From: Tateyamaria sp. ANG-S1
Lineage (GTDB): Bacteria; Pseudomonadota; Alphaproteobacteria; Rhodobacterales; Rhodobacteraceae
Length of the DNA stretch: 64,000 nucleotides
Assembly: GCF_000814025.1 (NCBI RefSeq)
Contig: NZ_JWLL01000005.1
Coordinates: forward strand, 558,001 to 622,000
Direction: 5' to 3'
Shown: positions 17,938 to 26,473 of the stretch, one piece after another
How the letters are laid out: the number at the start of each line of letters is the position of its first letter
How positions within the stretch are numbered: the stretch's first letter is position 1
The notes under the pieces: generated by a model
The model's database searches: none
Seen by the model: the letters and a program-made list of their open reading frames with translations, nothing else
Told to the model about the DNA's origin: nothing
Position numbers and translations under genes: made by a program

Positions 17938-20280
17938 TTATTCGCCGTAGGGGATCCAGATGGTTTTGACCTCTGTGGTGGCTTGCAGGAAGGCTTTGCC
18001 TTCGCCATCCGGTCCCATCCAGTCACGTGCCTTGCCGTGGTTGACCCAGGTGCGTTTGAGGTTGCCCGCGGCTTCGCGTTCTACGGTGGCTGACAGGTCG
18101 CTGCCGGAGAAGGACCAGATGGCGTCTACATTCAGGTGCTTGGCCATGTGTGAGGCGAGGTCTTTGTGATCGCCTGTCAGGATGTTGACCACGCCAGCGG
18201 GCACGTCGGAGGTTTCGAGCACCTGGTAGAAATCCGTGGCGGCGAGTGGGAAGGGCTGTGATGCGGCCAGCACCACGCGGTTGCCCATAGCGATGGCAGG
18301 TGCCATGAGTGAGACGAGGCCCAACAGCGGCGCCTCGTCCGGGCAGAGGCCCGCAATGATGCCCTTGGGTTCGTTCATGGCGAGTGCTACGCCGCGGATT
18401 GGGACGCCCTTGGCCGCGCCGTCAAACTTGTCGGCCCAAGCGGCATAGGTGAAGAGGCGTTGGATTGTGGCTTCGACTTCCTGTTGGCCGGAGCGCCCGC
18501 CCTGAAGCGTGTTCAGCCGGTTTGCGAATTCACCGGCGCGGGCAGCGAGGTTTTCGGCGATGTAGTAGAGGATTTGTGCGCGCAGGTGGCCGGTGGTTTT
18601 GGCCCAGCCTTTGGCCGCCGCTGCGGCTTCGACCGCGTTGCGGACGTCCTTGCGGTTGGCGAGGCTGGTTTGGCCCAGAAGCGCGCCATTCTTGCCGTAG
18701 ACGTTGCGGGAATAACCGCTGTCAGGGCGTGCTTGCTTGCCGCCGATGTAGAGTTTCGCCGTGCGGTCGAGCGGGTCTGTGGGGGTGTCTTCGCCTGTGA
18801 ACGCGCTGATAGGTTTCAGTGCTTTGGCCGCGCCCTTGGGCTTGGTGTAGGCGCGCAGCCCTTCCCAGCCCCCCTCGCGTCCGAAGCCGCTTTCGCGCAC
18901 GCCGCCAAATCCGGCGGCCGCGTCAAAGAGGTTGGTGGCATTCACCCAGACGACGCCTGCCGCTAGTTTGGGTGCCACGTCGAGCGCCAAGTTCACGTTT
19001 TCGGTCCAGAGCGTGGCTGCCAGCCCGTAGCGCGTGTTGTTGGCCAGTTCGACCGCTTCAGCCGGGGTGCGGAAGGTGGTGGAGACGAGGACGGGGCCGA
19101 AGATTTCCTCCTGCATCAGCGGGTCGGCGGTGTTCAGGCCGGTGATCAGGGTTGGGGGGTAGTAGCAGCCCTGGGCAGGCAGCGCGGTTTGGCTTTGGTA
19201 GGTGTCGCCTGCGGTGTTGTCGCTGACCATGCGGGTGATGGTGTCGAGTTGTACAGGGTCGACGACGGCGCCCACGTCGATGGATTTGTCCAGCGGGTCG
19301 CCGATGCGCAGCTTGTCCATGCGCGCGCGGAGTTTGGCATAGAAGGCGTCGGCTACGGGTTCATGCACCAGGAGGCGGGAGCCTGCGCAGCAGACCTGGC
19401 CCTGGTTGAACCAGATGGCATCCACCAGCCCCTCGACCGCGCTGTCGAGGTCGGCGTCGTCGAAGACGATGTAGGGGGATTTGCCACCGAGTTCGAGCGT
19501 CAGCGCCTTGCCTGTGCCAGCTGTGGCCTCGCGGATGCGGCGGCCCACAGTAGTGGAGCCGGTGAAGGCGATCTTGTCTACGTCGGCGTTCACGATCATT
19601 TCGCCCACGGCACCATCGCCGGTGACGATGTTCACCACGCCTTTGGGCACACCTGCCTGGCGGCAGATGTCTGCGAAGAGGAGGGCCGTCAGGGATGTGT
19701 ATTCTGCAGGCTTCAGCACCACGGTGTTTCCCATGGCGAGGGCGGGGGCGATCTTCCATGCGAGCATAAGTAGGGGGAAATTCCACGGGATGATCTGGCC
19801 GCAGACGCCAAGCGCCTCGCGGTCGGGCAGTTCGGCGTCCATGAGCTGGGCCATGCCTGCGTGATAGTAGAAGTGACGCTGGGCGAGGGGCACGTCGATG
19901 TCGCGGCTCTCGCGGATGGGTTTGCCGTTGTCGAGTGTTTCGAGCACGGCAAAGAGACGGCTGTGTTTTTGGAGCAGCCGGGCAATGGCGTAGAGGACGC
20001 GAGCGCGGGCATGGCCGCCGGATTTGGCCCATTTGGGCTGCGCTGCGCGGGCGGCTTTGACGGCTGCGTCGACATCGGCTTGGCTGGCTTGCGACATGTT
20101 AGCCAGCACTTCGCCGGTGGCAGGGTTCTTGCTCTCGAACTCCTTGGTGGGATCTGTGAACTGACCGTTGATGAAGTGGCCGAAGGCGGCGCCTTGGTCC
20201 ACGATCCAGGCCAGCGCGTCTCCGGCGGCTTCGGGGGCGGTGCCGTAGTCCATGGTTTCGAAGATTTCCTTGACGGTCAT
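17938..20280 (-). CDS. ALDH16-type double-domain aldehyde dehydrogenase
   Basis: A 780-residue protein with two ALDH modules. The first (about 1-490) has LELGGKSPYIV and the catalytic cysteine in NQGQVCCAGSR (near residue 297). The second (about 500-780) has a Rossmann-like half (EPKGIIAGLCPDEAPLLG, AMGNRVVLAASQPFPLAATDF) but no catalytic Cys/Glu motifs, so it is a pseudo-enzyme domain. This is the architecture of ALDH16, known from animals and some bacteria; a Loktanella enzyme of this class has been studied structurally (from memory). It follows deoC in the same direction, which suggests the DeoC product acetaldehyde as a substrate; that link is inferred. Confidence 0.9.
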   Translation of the reverse strand: MTVKEIFETMDYGTAPEAAGDALAWIVDQGAAFGHFINGQFTDPTKEFESKNPATGEVLANMSQASQADVDAAVKAARAAQPKWAKSGGHARARVLYAIARLLQKHSRLFAVLETLDNGKPIRESRDIDVPLAQRHFYYHAGMAQLMDAELPDREALGVCGQIIPWNFPLLMLAWKIAPALAMGNTVVLKPAEYTSLTALLFADICRQAGVPKGVVNIVTGDGAVGEMIVNADVDKIAFTGSTTVGRRIREATAGTGKALTLELGGKSPYIVFDDADLDSAVEGLVDAIWFNQGQVCCAGSRLLVHEPVADAFYAKLRARMDKLRIGDPLDKSIDVGAVVDPVQLDTITRMVSDNTAGDTYQSQTALPAQGCYYPPTLITGLNTADPLMQEEIFGPVLVSTTFRTPAEAVELANNTRYGLAATLWTENVNLALDVAPKLAAGVVWVNATNLFDAAAGFGGVRESGFGREGGWEGLRAYTKPKGAAKALKPISAFTGEDTPTDPLDRTAKLYIGGKQARPDSGYSRNVYGKNGALLGQTSLANRKDVRNAVEAAAAAKGWAKTTGHLRAQILYYIAENLAARAGEFANRLNTLQGGRSGQQEVEATIQRLFTYAAWADKFDGAAKGVPIRGVALAMNEPKGIIAGLCPDEAPLLGLVSLMAPAIAMGNRVVLAASQPFPLAATDFYQVLETSDVPAGVVNILTGDHKDLASHMAKHLNVDAIWSFSGSDLSATVEREAAGNLKRTWVNHGKARDWMGPDGEGKAFLQATTEVKTIWIPYGE

Positions 20281-20307
20281 GATGTCGTCCTTCGTGTCAT
20301 CCGGGTG

Positions 20308-20355
20308 CCGTTTTCTGGCGCAGAAAACGGTCCGGAATTTTTCTTAAAATTCCGG
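20308..20355 (-). other. Two consecutive perfect hairpins between deoC and the ALDH16 gene
   Basis: Hairpin 1 pairs CCGTTTTCTG (20308-20317) with CAGAAAACGG (20321-20330) around a 3-nt loop. Hairpin 2 pairs CCGGAATTTT (20332-20341) with AAAATTCCGG (20346-20355) around a 4-nt loop and abuts the deoC stop codon. Neither has a clean downstream T-run on the minus strand. They may stabilise the deoC message or tune read-through into ALDH16. Confidence 0.7.
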
Positions 20356-21354
20356 TCAGCCGATCGCGTGGCGGTACCCGGCGGAATAGGCGCCGGTCAG
20401 GTGGTGTTCCAATTGCCGCTCGATATCGCCGAGCAGGGACGAGGCACCGAAGCGGAACAGGTCCGGTTGCAACCAGCGGTCGCCAAGTTCTTCCTTGATC
20501 AGCGATAGGTAGACCAGCGCGTCCTTGGCTTTGGAAATCCCGCCTGCGGGTTTGTAACCGACGCGGTAGCCGGTGTGTTCGAAATAGTCCCGGATGGCGC
20601 GGATCATCACCAGCGTCACCGGCAGGGTCGCGTTTACGCTTTCCTTGCCGGTGGAGGTCTTGATGAAGTCGGCACCCGCCATCATGCAGACCAGCGAGGT
20701 GCGGGCGACGTTGCGCAGGCTGCCGAGCTCTCCGGTGGCGAGGATGGCTTTGACATGCGCCTCACCGCAAGCTTCGCGCATTTCCGCCATCTCATCGTAG
20801 AGCGCTTGCCAGTTGCCGCTCAGCACGTGGCGGCGAGAGATGACGATGTCGATTTCTTCGGCACCTGCCGCGACGCTTTCGCGGATTTCCTGGATGCGGA
20901 GGTGGAAGGGCGAGAGCCCGGCGGGAAAGCCGGTGGAGACAGCCGCCACGGGGATGCCGGTGCCCTTCAGTGCCGACACCGCCGCTGGGATCATCTCGTG
21001 ATAAACGCAGACAGCGCCCGTGGTCAGGTCGGGCATGCCGAGGGCATCCAGCATCTCGGCCCGGACCGGTTGGCGCGCCTTGGCGCAGAGCCGCTGGACC
21101 CGTCGTTCCGTGTCATCGCCCGACAGGGTCGTCAGATCGATGCAGCTGATCGCCTTCAAGAGCCACGCCGCCTGGTGGTCTTTCTTGATCGACCGACGGC
21201 CCGGCAGCGTCGCGCAGCGCCGTTCGATGGCTGACGTGTTGGCCTGTACCCGCGCGACCCAATCGAGATCGAGTTTGGTGCCCGGATTGCGCGGTTCGGT
21301 GACCTGCGGCAATTGCGCGTTTGTCGTTGTGGTGGCGGTGGTCGTGGTCTGCAT
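20356..21354 (-). CDS. deoC: Deoxyribose-phosphate aldolase
   Basis: A 332-residue class I aldolase cleaving 2-deoxyribose 5-phosphate to glyceraldehyde 3-phosphate and acetaldehyde. The Schiff-base lysine is in ADFIKTSTGKESVNATL; GVCVYHEM-like GAVCVYHEMIP and VGYKPAGGISKAKDAL are also present. It is longer than E. coli DeoC because of an N-terminal extension of about 80 residues that includes a Thr-rich start. The ATG at 21354 follows GAGGATC. It is co-directional with ALDH16, probably one transcript. Confidence 0.93.
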   Translation of the reverse strand: MQTTTTATTTTNAQLPQVTEPRNPGTKLDLDWVARVQANTSAIERRCATLPGRRSIKKDHQAAWLLKAISCIDLTTLSGDDTERRVQRLCAKARQPVRAEMLDALGMPDLTTGAVCVYHEMIPAAVSALKGTGIPVAAVSTGFPAGLSPFHLRIQEIRESVAAGAEEIDIVISRRHVLSGNWQALYDEMAEMREACGEAHVKAILATGELGSLRNVARTSLVCMMAGADFIKTSTGKESVNATLPVTLVMIRAIRDYFEHTGYRVGYKPAGGISKAKDALVYLSLIKEELGDRWLQPDLFRFGASSLLGDIERQLEHHLTGAYSAGYRHAIG

Positions 21355-21516
21355 GGTCGGGATCCTCGCGGACAGAGACAGGCCTACGAAGTGGCATGTG
21401 CCGCACCGTTTGGCAACCACATGCGCTCTGCACAATCCCTGCACAAACGCCGCCGAGGATGTGCACAGGCGGCTATCATACCGATCCCAAAGCAAAGCAG
21501 CGAAAGGGGCAGAGCG

Positions 21517-23010
21517 ATGCAGGCGAATGTGATACCGGGTGTGCCGGTCAGGATGCAGCAGGACGGGTGGTGGCTGGATGATCCCGTCGATCCCGTGCGC
21601 CGACGGCAGGCTGCGCGTAGGCGGGACGGTGGCAAGGCACTGCTGCTGGTGGCGCTGATTGCTCTGGGCGATGTGCTGGTTTGGGATACAGCACCGGGGA
21701 TCAACTTGGCGCTATTCGCAGGTGTTGTTCTGATGGTGGGGCTTGGCCTGGCTTGGCCACGTCTGTCCGTGCGGGCGCGCTTCGCGGTCGCAATGGGCGG
21801 CGTTCTGAGCCTGTTGCCGCTGGTCGAGTTGGTGCAGCCCTTGTCCGTGCTGATTGCACTGGTCGGGCTGTCACTTTGCATGGCGGCGGTTGCGGGTCTG
21901 TCGCGCGCGGATGTGCTGCGTGGTGCGGCGCGGCTTTGGTGGGTGGCGCCGGTGCAATCCGTGTCGGACGGTGCAGGGTGCGTCAGGAGTGTTGGTGAGC
22001 TGAGCCTTGCTCGGTCTGACATGCGCAACATCGCGCTGACTTGGGTGGTTCCGGTGGCTGCGAGCGCGTTGTTCGCCGTTCTCATTCTGGCGGCCAACCC
22101 GGTTCTGGATCGCTGGGTGGCCGATGTGCTTTCGCTGGATGTATCAGGCCCCGAATGGGGGCGTGTCTGGTTCTGGGGTGTTTTGTCTGCTGCGATCTGG
22201 CCCGCACTGGTGACTTACCGGATGCGGGAACGCCTGCGGGCACGTAAGCCGGTGCGGATGACTGTGCGTCGTCCGGGTCTTGTGAATGCGGGTTCTGTTG
22301 CGCGGTCGCTTGTGGCGTTCAACCTGCTGTTTGCCGTGCAAACCGGCATGGACGTGCTGTTTCTTTATGGCGACGCGACCCTGCCGGATGGGATCAGCCC
22401 GGCGACCTATGCGCATCGCGGCGCTTACCCCTTGCTTGCCACTGCCCTGCTGGCCGGGCTGTTTGCTGTCGTGGCGCAGCCGTTTCTGGCGGGCAAGCCC
22501 ATGTTGCGTGGACTGATGCTGTTGTGGCTGACACAGACCATGGCGCTGGTGGTGGCGTCGATGTGGCGGCTGGACTTGTATGTCGATGCCTTTGGCCTCA
22601 CGCGCCTGCGCATCGCGGCGCATATCTGGATGTGGCTGGTGGCGATTGGTCTGGGGCTGGTTGTTTGGCAGATCTGGAAAGACAAACCGGCAAGCTGGAT
22701 GATGCTGCGCAGTGGGGCGTTGGGGGCTGCTGTACTCTATGCCTGCGCGTTCTACAGTTTCGATGGCCGGGTTGCGGCGCACAATCTGTCTGTCGCGGAC
22801 GCGCCGGACCTAGCCCTGCTGTGCCGGTCGTCGGAGGATGTGATCCCCGCCATGGCTGCCACCTACGGCCCAAGTTGGCGGGCAGCCTGTGTTTCGTTCT
22901 ACGACATGCCGGAAGTGTTCGAGCCTGCGGACTGGCGCGAATGGGGCTTTCGCAACTGGCGCACGCGCAATAGCCTGCGCGCCATGACGACCGAGGCCGC
23001 CGTTCCATGA
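21517..23010 (+). CDS. DUF4173-type polytopic membrane protein
   Basis: A 497-residue protein with about ten hydrophobic helices and a soluble C-terminal tail (about 420-497). Segments such as LFAVQTGMDVLFLYGDATLPDGISPATYAHRGAYPLLATALL match the DUF4153/DUF4173 family, whose function is not known. The start at 21517 follows AAAGGGGC. Its stop overlaps the response-regulator start by 4 nt, so it is probably co-regulated with, or sensed by, the two-component pair. Confidence 0.82.
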   Translation: MQANVIPGVPVRMQQDGWWLDDPVDPVRRRQAARRRDGGKALLLVALIALGDVLVWDTAPGINLALFAGVVLMVGLGLAWPRLSVRARFAVAMGGVLSLLPLVELVQPLSVLIALVGLSLCMAAVAGLSRADVLRGAARLWWVAPVQSVSDGAGCVRSVGELSLARSDMRNIALTWVVPVAASALFAVLILAANPVLDRWVADVLSLDVSGPEWGRVWFWGVLSAAIWPALVTYRMRERLRARKPVRMTVRRPGLVNAGSVARSLVAFNLLFAVQTGMDVLFLYGDATLPDGISPATYAHRGAYPLLATALLAGLFAVVAQPFLAGKPMLRGLMLLWLTQTMALVVASMWRLDLYVDAFGLTRLRIAAHIWMWLVAIGLGLVVWQIWKDKPASWMMLRSGALGAAVLYACAFYSFDGRVAAHNLSVADAPDLALLCRSSEDVIPAMAATYGPSWRAACVSFYDMPEVFEPADWREWGFRNWRTRNSLRAMTTEAAVP

Positions 23011-23690
23011 CGCAAATGCACCTTCTGGTGATCGACGATGACCCGCACATCCGGTCGGTCCTGCGCGTCGCCCTGCAGCAGGCAGGCCATGCGGTGGACG
23101 AGGCTGGCGATGGGGCCGAGGGGCTGACCAAGGCGCGCACGGGGCGCTACGACCTGATCGTTCTGGACATTGGATTGCCCGAGATGGATGGCCTCGCACT
23201 GTGCCGTGCGCTCCGCCAGAGCGATGATACCCCGGTGTTGTTTCTGACCGCGCGTGAGGATGAGATTGATCGCGTTCTGGGGTTCGAGCTGGGTGGCGAC
23301 GACTATGTGACCAAACCCTTTTCCCCGCGCGAGTTGGTGGCGCGGATCGGTGCAATTCTGAAGCGCGCGCGCTCCGGATCAAAGCCTGATCTGGCGCGAG
23401 GTGTGCTGCGTCTCGACCCGTCTCGGCATCTGTGCGAGGTGGCGGGCAAGTCGCTGACCCTGACTGCGCGCGAGATGGAGATCTTGGCGCATCTGATGGC
23501 GCGGCCCAATCATGTCGCGGCGCGGCCTGCGTTGGTCGATGCTGTCTATGGCGGCGCTGTGGTCAGCGATCGGACGCTCGACAGTCATTTACGCAACCTG
23601 CGGGCCAAGCTGGCAGAGGCGGGTTGCGCTGACGCGATTGAAACGGTGCACGGCGTCGGCATTCGGATGGGTCCATGCGCGGGATCGTAA
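23007..23690 (+). CDS. OmpR/PhoB-type response regulator
   Basis: A 227-residue regulator. The receiver domain (1-120) has the acidic pocket DDD at 10-12, the phospho-acceptor Asp54 in LIVLDIGLPEMDG, and the conserved Lys in DYVTKPFSPREL. The C-terminal winged helix (about 130-225) contains LTLTAREMEILAHLMARPNHV and VVSDRTLDSHLRNLRAKL. It overlaps its sensor kinase by 16 nt and the upstream DUF4173 gene by 4 nt. The target genes are not evident. Confidence 0.93.
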   Translation: MTQMHLLVIDDDPHIRSVLRVALQQAGHAVDEAGDGAEGLTKARTGRYDLIVLDIGLPEMDGLALCRALRQSDDTPVLFLTAREDEIDRVLGFELGGDDYVTKPFSPRELVARIGAILKRARSGSKPDLARGVLRLDPSRHLCEVAGKSLTLTAREMEILAHLMARPNHVAARPALVDAVYGGAVVSDRTLDSHLRNLRAKLAEAGCADAIETVHGVGIRMGPCAGS

Positions 23691-24619
23691 GGAAGTGGCG
23701 CCCGCCCTTGGCCTTTGTCCTGGGCGGTACGCTTGTGGCTGTTCTGGCTATGCCACTGATTGGCATCGTGAACCTGCGCCTGTGGGGCAATGTGCTGGGC
23801 TGGGGCGAAGCGGCGGCGATTGTCGTTGGTATTGCCGTCGTGTCGACGGTTGTCCTGGCCTTTCTGTTGTGGCGGCTGGTGCTGCGCCCCGTCTGGATGC
23901 TGGACCGATATGCGCGCGCCGTCCGTTCCGGAACCCGCCCGGAGGCGCCCGTGCATTTCGGCACGCCCGAGTTCACGACACTTGCCACTAGCGTCATGGG
24001 GATGAGCGAGAGCCTGCAAAGTCGCGCGGATACCCTGCAAGCCTATGCCAACCATGTGACACACGAGCTGAAGTCGCCGCTGACTGCAATTCGAGGTGCG
24101 GCAGAGTTGCTGGAGGGCGGGGTTGCTCCTGCCGATGCAGGCGCGCTGAACACCACCATCAAAGAGGCATCTGCCCGGATGCAGACCCTGCTCGATGACC
24201 TGACACGGCACGCGCAGGCGGCGACGTCGTCCGGGCCGGGCGCGTCGCGCGTGTCGGATGTTGTGGAGGACCTGAAGGCCCCGCTGAACGTAACCGTTGT
24301 CACGGACGGAGTTGTGGGACTGAGTGCAGATGATTTACGCACCATACTCACTCAGCTTGCGGGCAATGCGCATGCTCATGGCGCGACAGAGATGACGCTT
24401 GCAGTCGTGCGCGACGCGCTTGAAATCGCGGATAACGGGCCCGGTGTCAGTGCGGGCAACCGTGACCGCATCTTTGACCCGTTTTTCACCACCCGCCGCG
24501 CACAAGGTGGGACCGGAATGGGGCTGAGTATCGTGCGCAGCCTGGTGCAGGCCCGCGGCGGGCGGATTGAGTTGCTTGAAGACGGTCTAGGTGCCCGGTT
24601 TTTGATCAGAATGGACTGA
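23675..24619 (+). CDS. Membrane sensor histidine kinase
   Basis: A 314-residue HisKA/HATPase_c kinase. Two membrane helices (about 11-32 and 46-70) enclose a very short periplasmic loop, so it lacks a dedicated sensor domain. A HAMP-like stretch follows (70-122). The phospho-acceptor is H130 in NHVTHELKSPLTAIRGAAELL. The ATP site has LAGNAHAHGATEM, DNGPGVSAGNRDRIFDPFFTTR and GGTGMGLSIV. It probably senses through the membrane, perhaps via the adjacent DUF4173 protein; that is an inference. Confidence 0.92.
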   Translation: MRGIVRKWRPPLAFVLGGTLVAVLAMPLIGIVNLRLWGNVLGWGEAAAIVVGIAVVSTVVLAFLLWRLVLRPVWMLDRYARAVRSGTRPEAPVHFGTPEFTTLATSVMGMSESLQSRADTLQAYANHVTHELKSPLTAIRGAAELLEGGVAPADAGALNTTIKEASARMQTLLDDLTRHAQAATSSGPGASRVSDVVEDLKAPLNVTVVTDGVVGLSADDLRTILTQLAGNAHAHGATEMTLAVVRDALEIADNGPGVSAGNRDRIFDPFFTTRRAQGGTGMGLSIVRSLVQARGGRIELLEDGLGARFLIRMD

Positions 24620-24646
24620 TCCATCCGCTGCGCGCGAAAATGTTAT

Positions 24647-24661
24647 TGCGAGTCACTCGCA
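24647..24661. promoter_or_regulatory. Perfect palindromic operator upstream of sitA
   Basis: TGCGAGT-C-ACTCGCA is a perfect 7-1-7 inverted repeat 40 bp before the sitA start. It resembles operators of metal regulators of the Fur superfamily (Fur/Mur) or MntR. Placed at or just upstream of a likely -35 element (TTGACT, 24667-24672), it should control sitABCD. Confidence 0.65.
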
Positions 24662-24675
24662 TTCCATTGACTTCT

Positions 24676-24690
24676 TGCGAATGGTTCTCA
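24676..24690. promoter_or_regulatory. Second, degenerate operator copy overlapping the sitA promoter
   Basis: TGCGAAT-G-GTTCTCA keeps the left arm type of the operator at 24647 and a partly matching right arm, 29 bp downstream (centre to centre). It lies between the likely -35 TTGACT (24667) and a -10-like CATATT (24689). A bound repressor here would block the polymerase. Confidence 0.5.
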
Positions 24691-24701
24691 TATTCAAACG
24701 C

Positions 24702-25676
24702 ATGACACAGATACCCGCATTCGCCCCGTCCCGTCGTGCAGTTCTTGCTGGTCTTGGCGCATTGGTCGCCGCACCGGCCTATGCCGCATCCTCACCCCTG
24801 AACATTGTTTCGACGACTGGCATGATTGCCGATCTGGTGCGGAACATTGGAGGCGATCAGGTGTCTGTCACCGGGCTGATGGGCGCGGGCGTGGACCCGC
24901 ATGCCTATCGCCAGACCCGTAGCGACATCGTTGCCATGACGCGCGCCGATGCCGTCATGTGGCATGGCTTGTACCTTGAGGCGCAGATGGAAGACTTCCT
25001 GCTCGACCTCGGGCAAACGAAACCCGTCCACGCCATCGCAGAGACCGTGAACCCCGACCTGCTGGTCGCGCACGAGGATTACGAGGGCCGCTTCGATCCC
25101 CATATCTGGATGGATCCCGAGCTGTGGGTGCAGTGCGTCCCCGCCGTGGTCGATGCGCTGGCAGAGCTGCGCCCCGAGGCGCGCGCGCAGTTCGAGGCGA
25201 ACGCCGCCGCGTTCAAGGAAGAGGCGCAGGCCCTGTCGGCATATTCGGCTGATCTGTTGACCAGTGTGCCGGCTGAGCGGCGCGTTCTGCTGACGGCGCA
25301 TGACGCCTTTGGGTACTTCGGCTCGGCCTACGGGTTTGAAGTGATGGGCATTCAGGGCATCTCGACTGAAAGTGAAGCGGGTTTGAACCGGATCAGCACG
25401 CTTGTCGATTTCCTGGTGGAGCGCCAATTGCCTGCCGTCTTTGTGGAAACCTCGGTGTCCGACCGCAACATTCGCGCGCTGGTCGAAGGGGCCGCGGCGC
25501 AGGGCCATGAGGTTCAGATCGGTGGGTCGCTCTTTAGCGACGCGATGGGGCCGGACGGTACATATGAAGGCACCTGGCTTGGGATGATTGACCACAATGT
25601 CACCACCATCGCCCGGGCGCTGGGTGTGGATGCGCCTGCTGGCGGGCGCCTTGGCAAGCTAAGGGCTGCTGCATGA
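24702..25676 (+). CDS. sitA: Metal ABC transporter, periplasmic substrate-binding protein (Mn/Fe type)
   Basis: A 324-residue cluster A-I (ZnuA/TroA/SitA) binding protein with a signal peptide containing SRRAVLAGLGALVAAPAYA. Metal ligands expected in the family are visible: His67 in GVDPHAY, His in FDPHIWMDP, a HDAFGYFG segment and Asp near GSLFSDAMG. There is no His-rich loop, which favours Mn/Fe over Zn. The ATG at 24702 is chosen because earlier in-frame starts lie inside the operator/promoter. No Shine-Dalgarno is visible, and the predicted transcription start is at or near the ATG, so a leaderless mRNA is possible. Confidence 0.87.
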   Translation: MTQIPAFAPSRRAVLAGLGALVAAPAYAASSPLNIVSTTGMIADLVRNIGGDQVSVTGLMGAGVDPHAYRQTRSDIVAMTRADAVMWHGLYLEAQMEDFLLDLGQTKPVHAIAETVNPDLLVAHEDYEGRFDPHIWMDPELWVQCVPAVVDALAELRPEARAQFEANAAAFKEEAQALSAYSADLLTSVPAERRVLLTAHDAFGYFGSAYGFEVMGIQGISTESEAGLNRISTLVDFLVERQLPAVFVETSVSDRNIRALVEGAAAQGHEVQIGGSLFSDAMGPDGTYEGTWLGMIDHNVTTIARALGVDAPAGGRLGKLRAAA

Positions 25677-26470
25677 ATCTGACCCTCGTCACCGACCATG
25701 ACACAGATCAGGCTGTGCGGGCTGCAAGCCCGCTGGCCGTGCGTGGGATGACTGTTTCCTATGGCCAGACGCCTGCGATTTTCTCGGTCGATATGACCCT
25801 GCGGACCGGTGCGATGACCGCGATTGTCGGTCCGAACGGGGCTGGCAAGTCGACGCTGCTCAAGGCGGCGCTTGGGGTGATCACGCCACTGGCGGGGTTG
25901 GTCACGGTCTTTGGCGGAGCGATGGCGGACATGCGCGACCGCATCGCCTATGTGCCGCAGCGGACCAGCGTGGACTGGGATTTCCCGGTGCGCGTCATCG
26001 ACGTTGTCATGATGGGGATGTACCGGCGGCTTGGTCTGCTGGGCCGCATACGTGGCCGCCACCGCGCCCTGGCCCGTGATTGCCTTGACCGGGTTGGCAT
26101 GACCCACTTTGCGCATCGCCAGATCGGGCAATTGTCCGGTGGCCAGCAGCAACGGGTGTTCCTGGCCCGCGCCCTTGCGCAGCAGGCCGATATCTACGTT
26201 CTGGACGAACCTTTTGCGGGCGTGGATGCGGCCACGGAAAAGGCGATTGTCGCGGTTCTTCAAGGGCTTCGCGATGCGGGCAAGACTGTTTTGGCAGTGC
26301 ATCACGACCTGGCCACGGTGCCGGATTATTTCGACGATGTGGTGCTGTTGAACACCCAAGTCGTTGCTGCCGGACCGGTCGCTGACACATTTACCGAAGA
26401 GAACCTGAACGCCGCCTATGGCGGTCGTCTGACCACAGCTCGGGCGGACCCGGAAAGCGTGGCGGGCTAA
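25673..26470 (+). CDS. sitB: Metal ABC transporter ATP-binding protein
   Basis: A 265-residue ATPase with Walker A GPNGAGKST (53-61), the signature LSGGQQQRVFLARAL, Walker B YVLDEPF and the H-switch in LAVHHD. It energises uptake with the two following permeases. The start overlaps the end of sitA by 4 nt. The segment VPQRTSVDWDFPV is typical of Mn/Zn/Fe ABC ATPases. Confidence 0.92.
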   Translation: MNLTLVTDHDTDQAVRAASPLAVRGMTVSYGQTPAIFSVDMTLRTGAMTAIVGPNGAGKSTLLKAALGVITPLAGLVTVFGGAMADMRDRIAYVPQRTSVDWDFPVRVIDVVMMGMYRRLGLLGRIRGRHRALARDCLDRVGMTHFAHRQIGQLSGGQQQRVFLARALAQQADIYVLDEPFAGVDAATEKAIVAVLQGLRDAGKTVLAVHHDLATVPDYFDDVVLLNTQVVAAGPVADTFTEENLNAAYGGRLTTARADPESVAG

Positions 26471-26473
26471 GCC

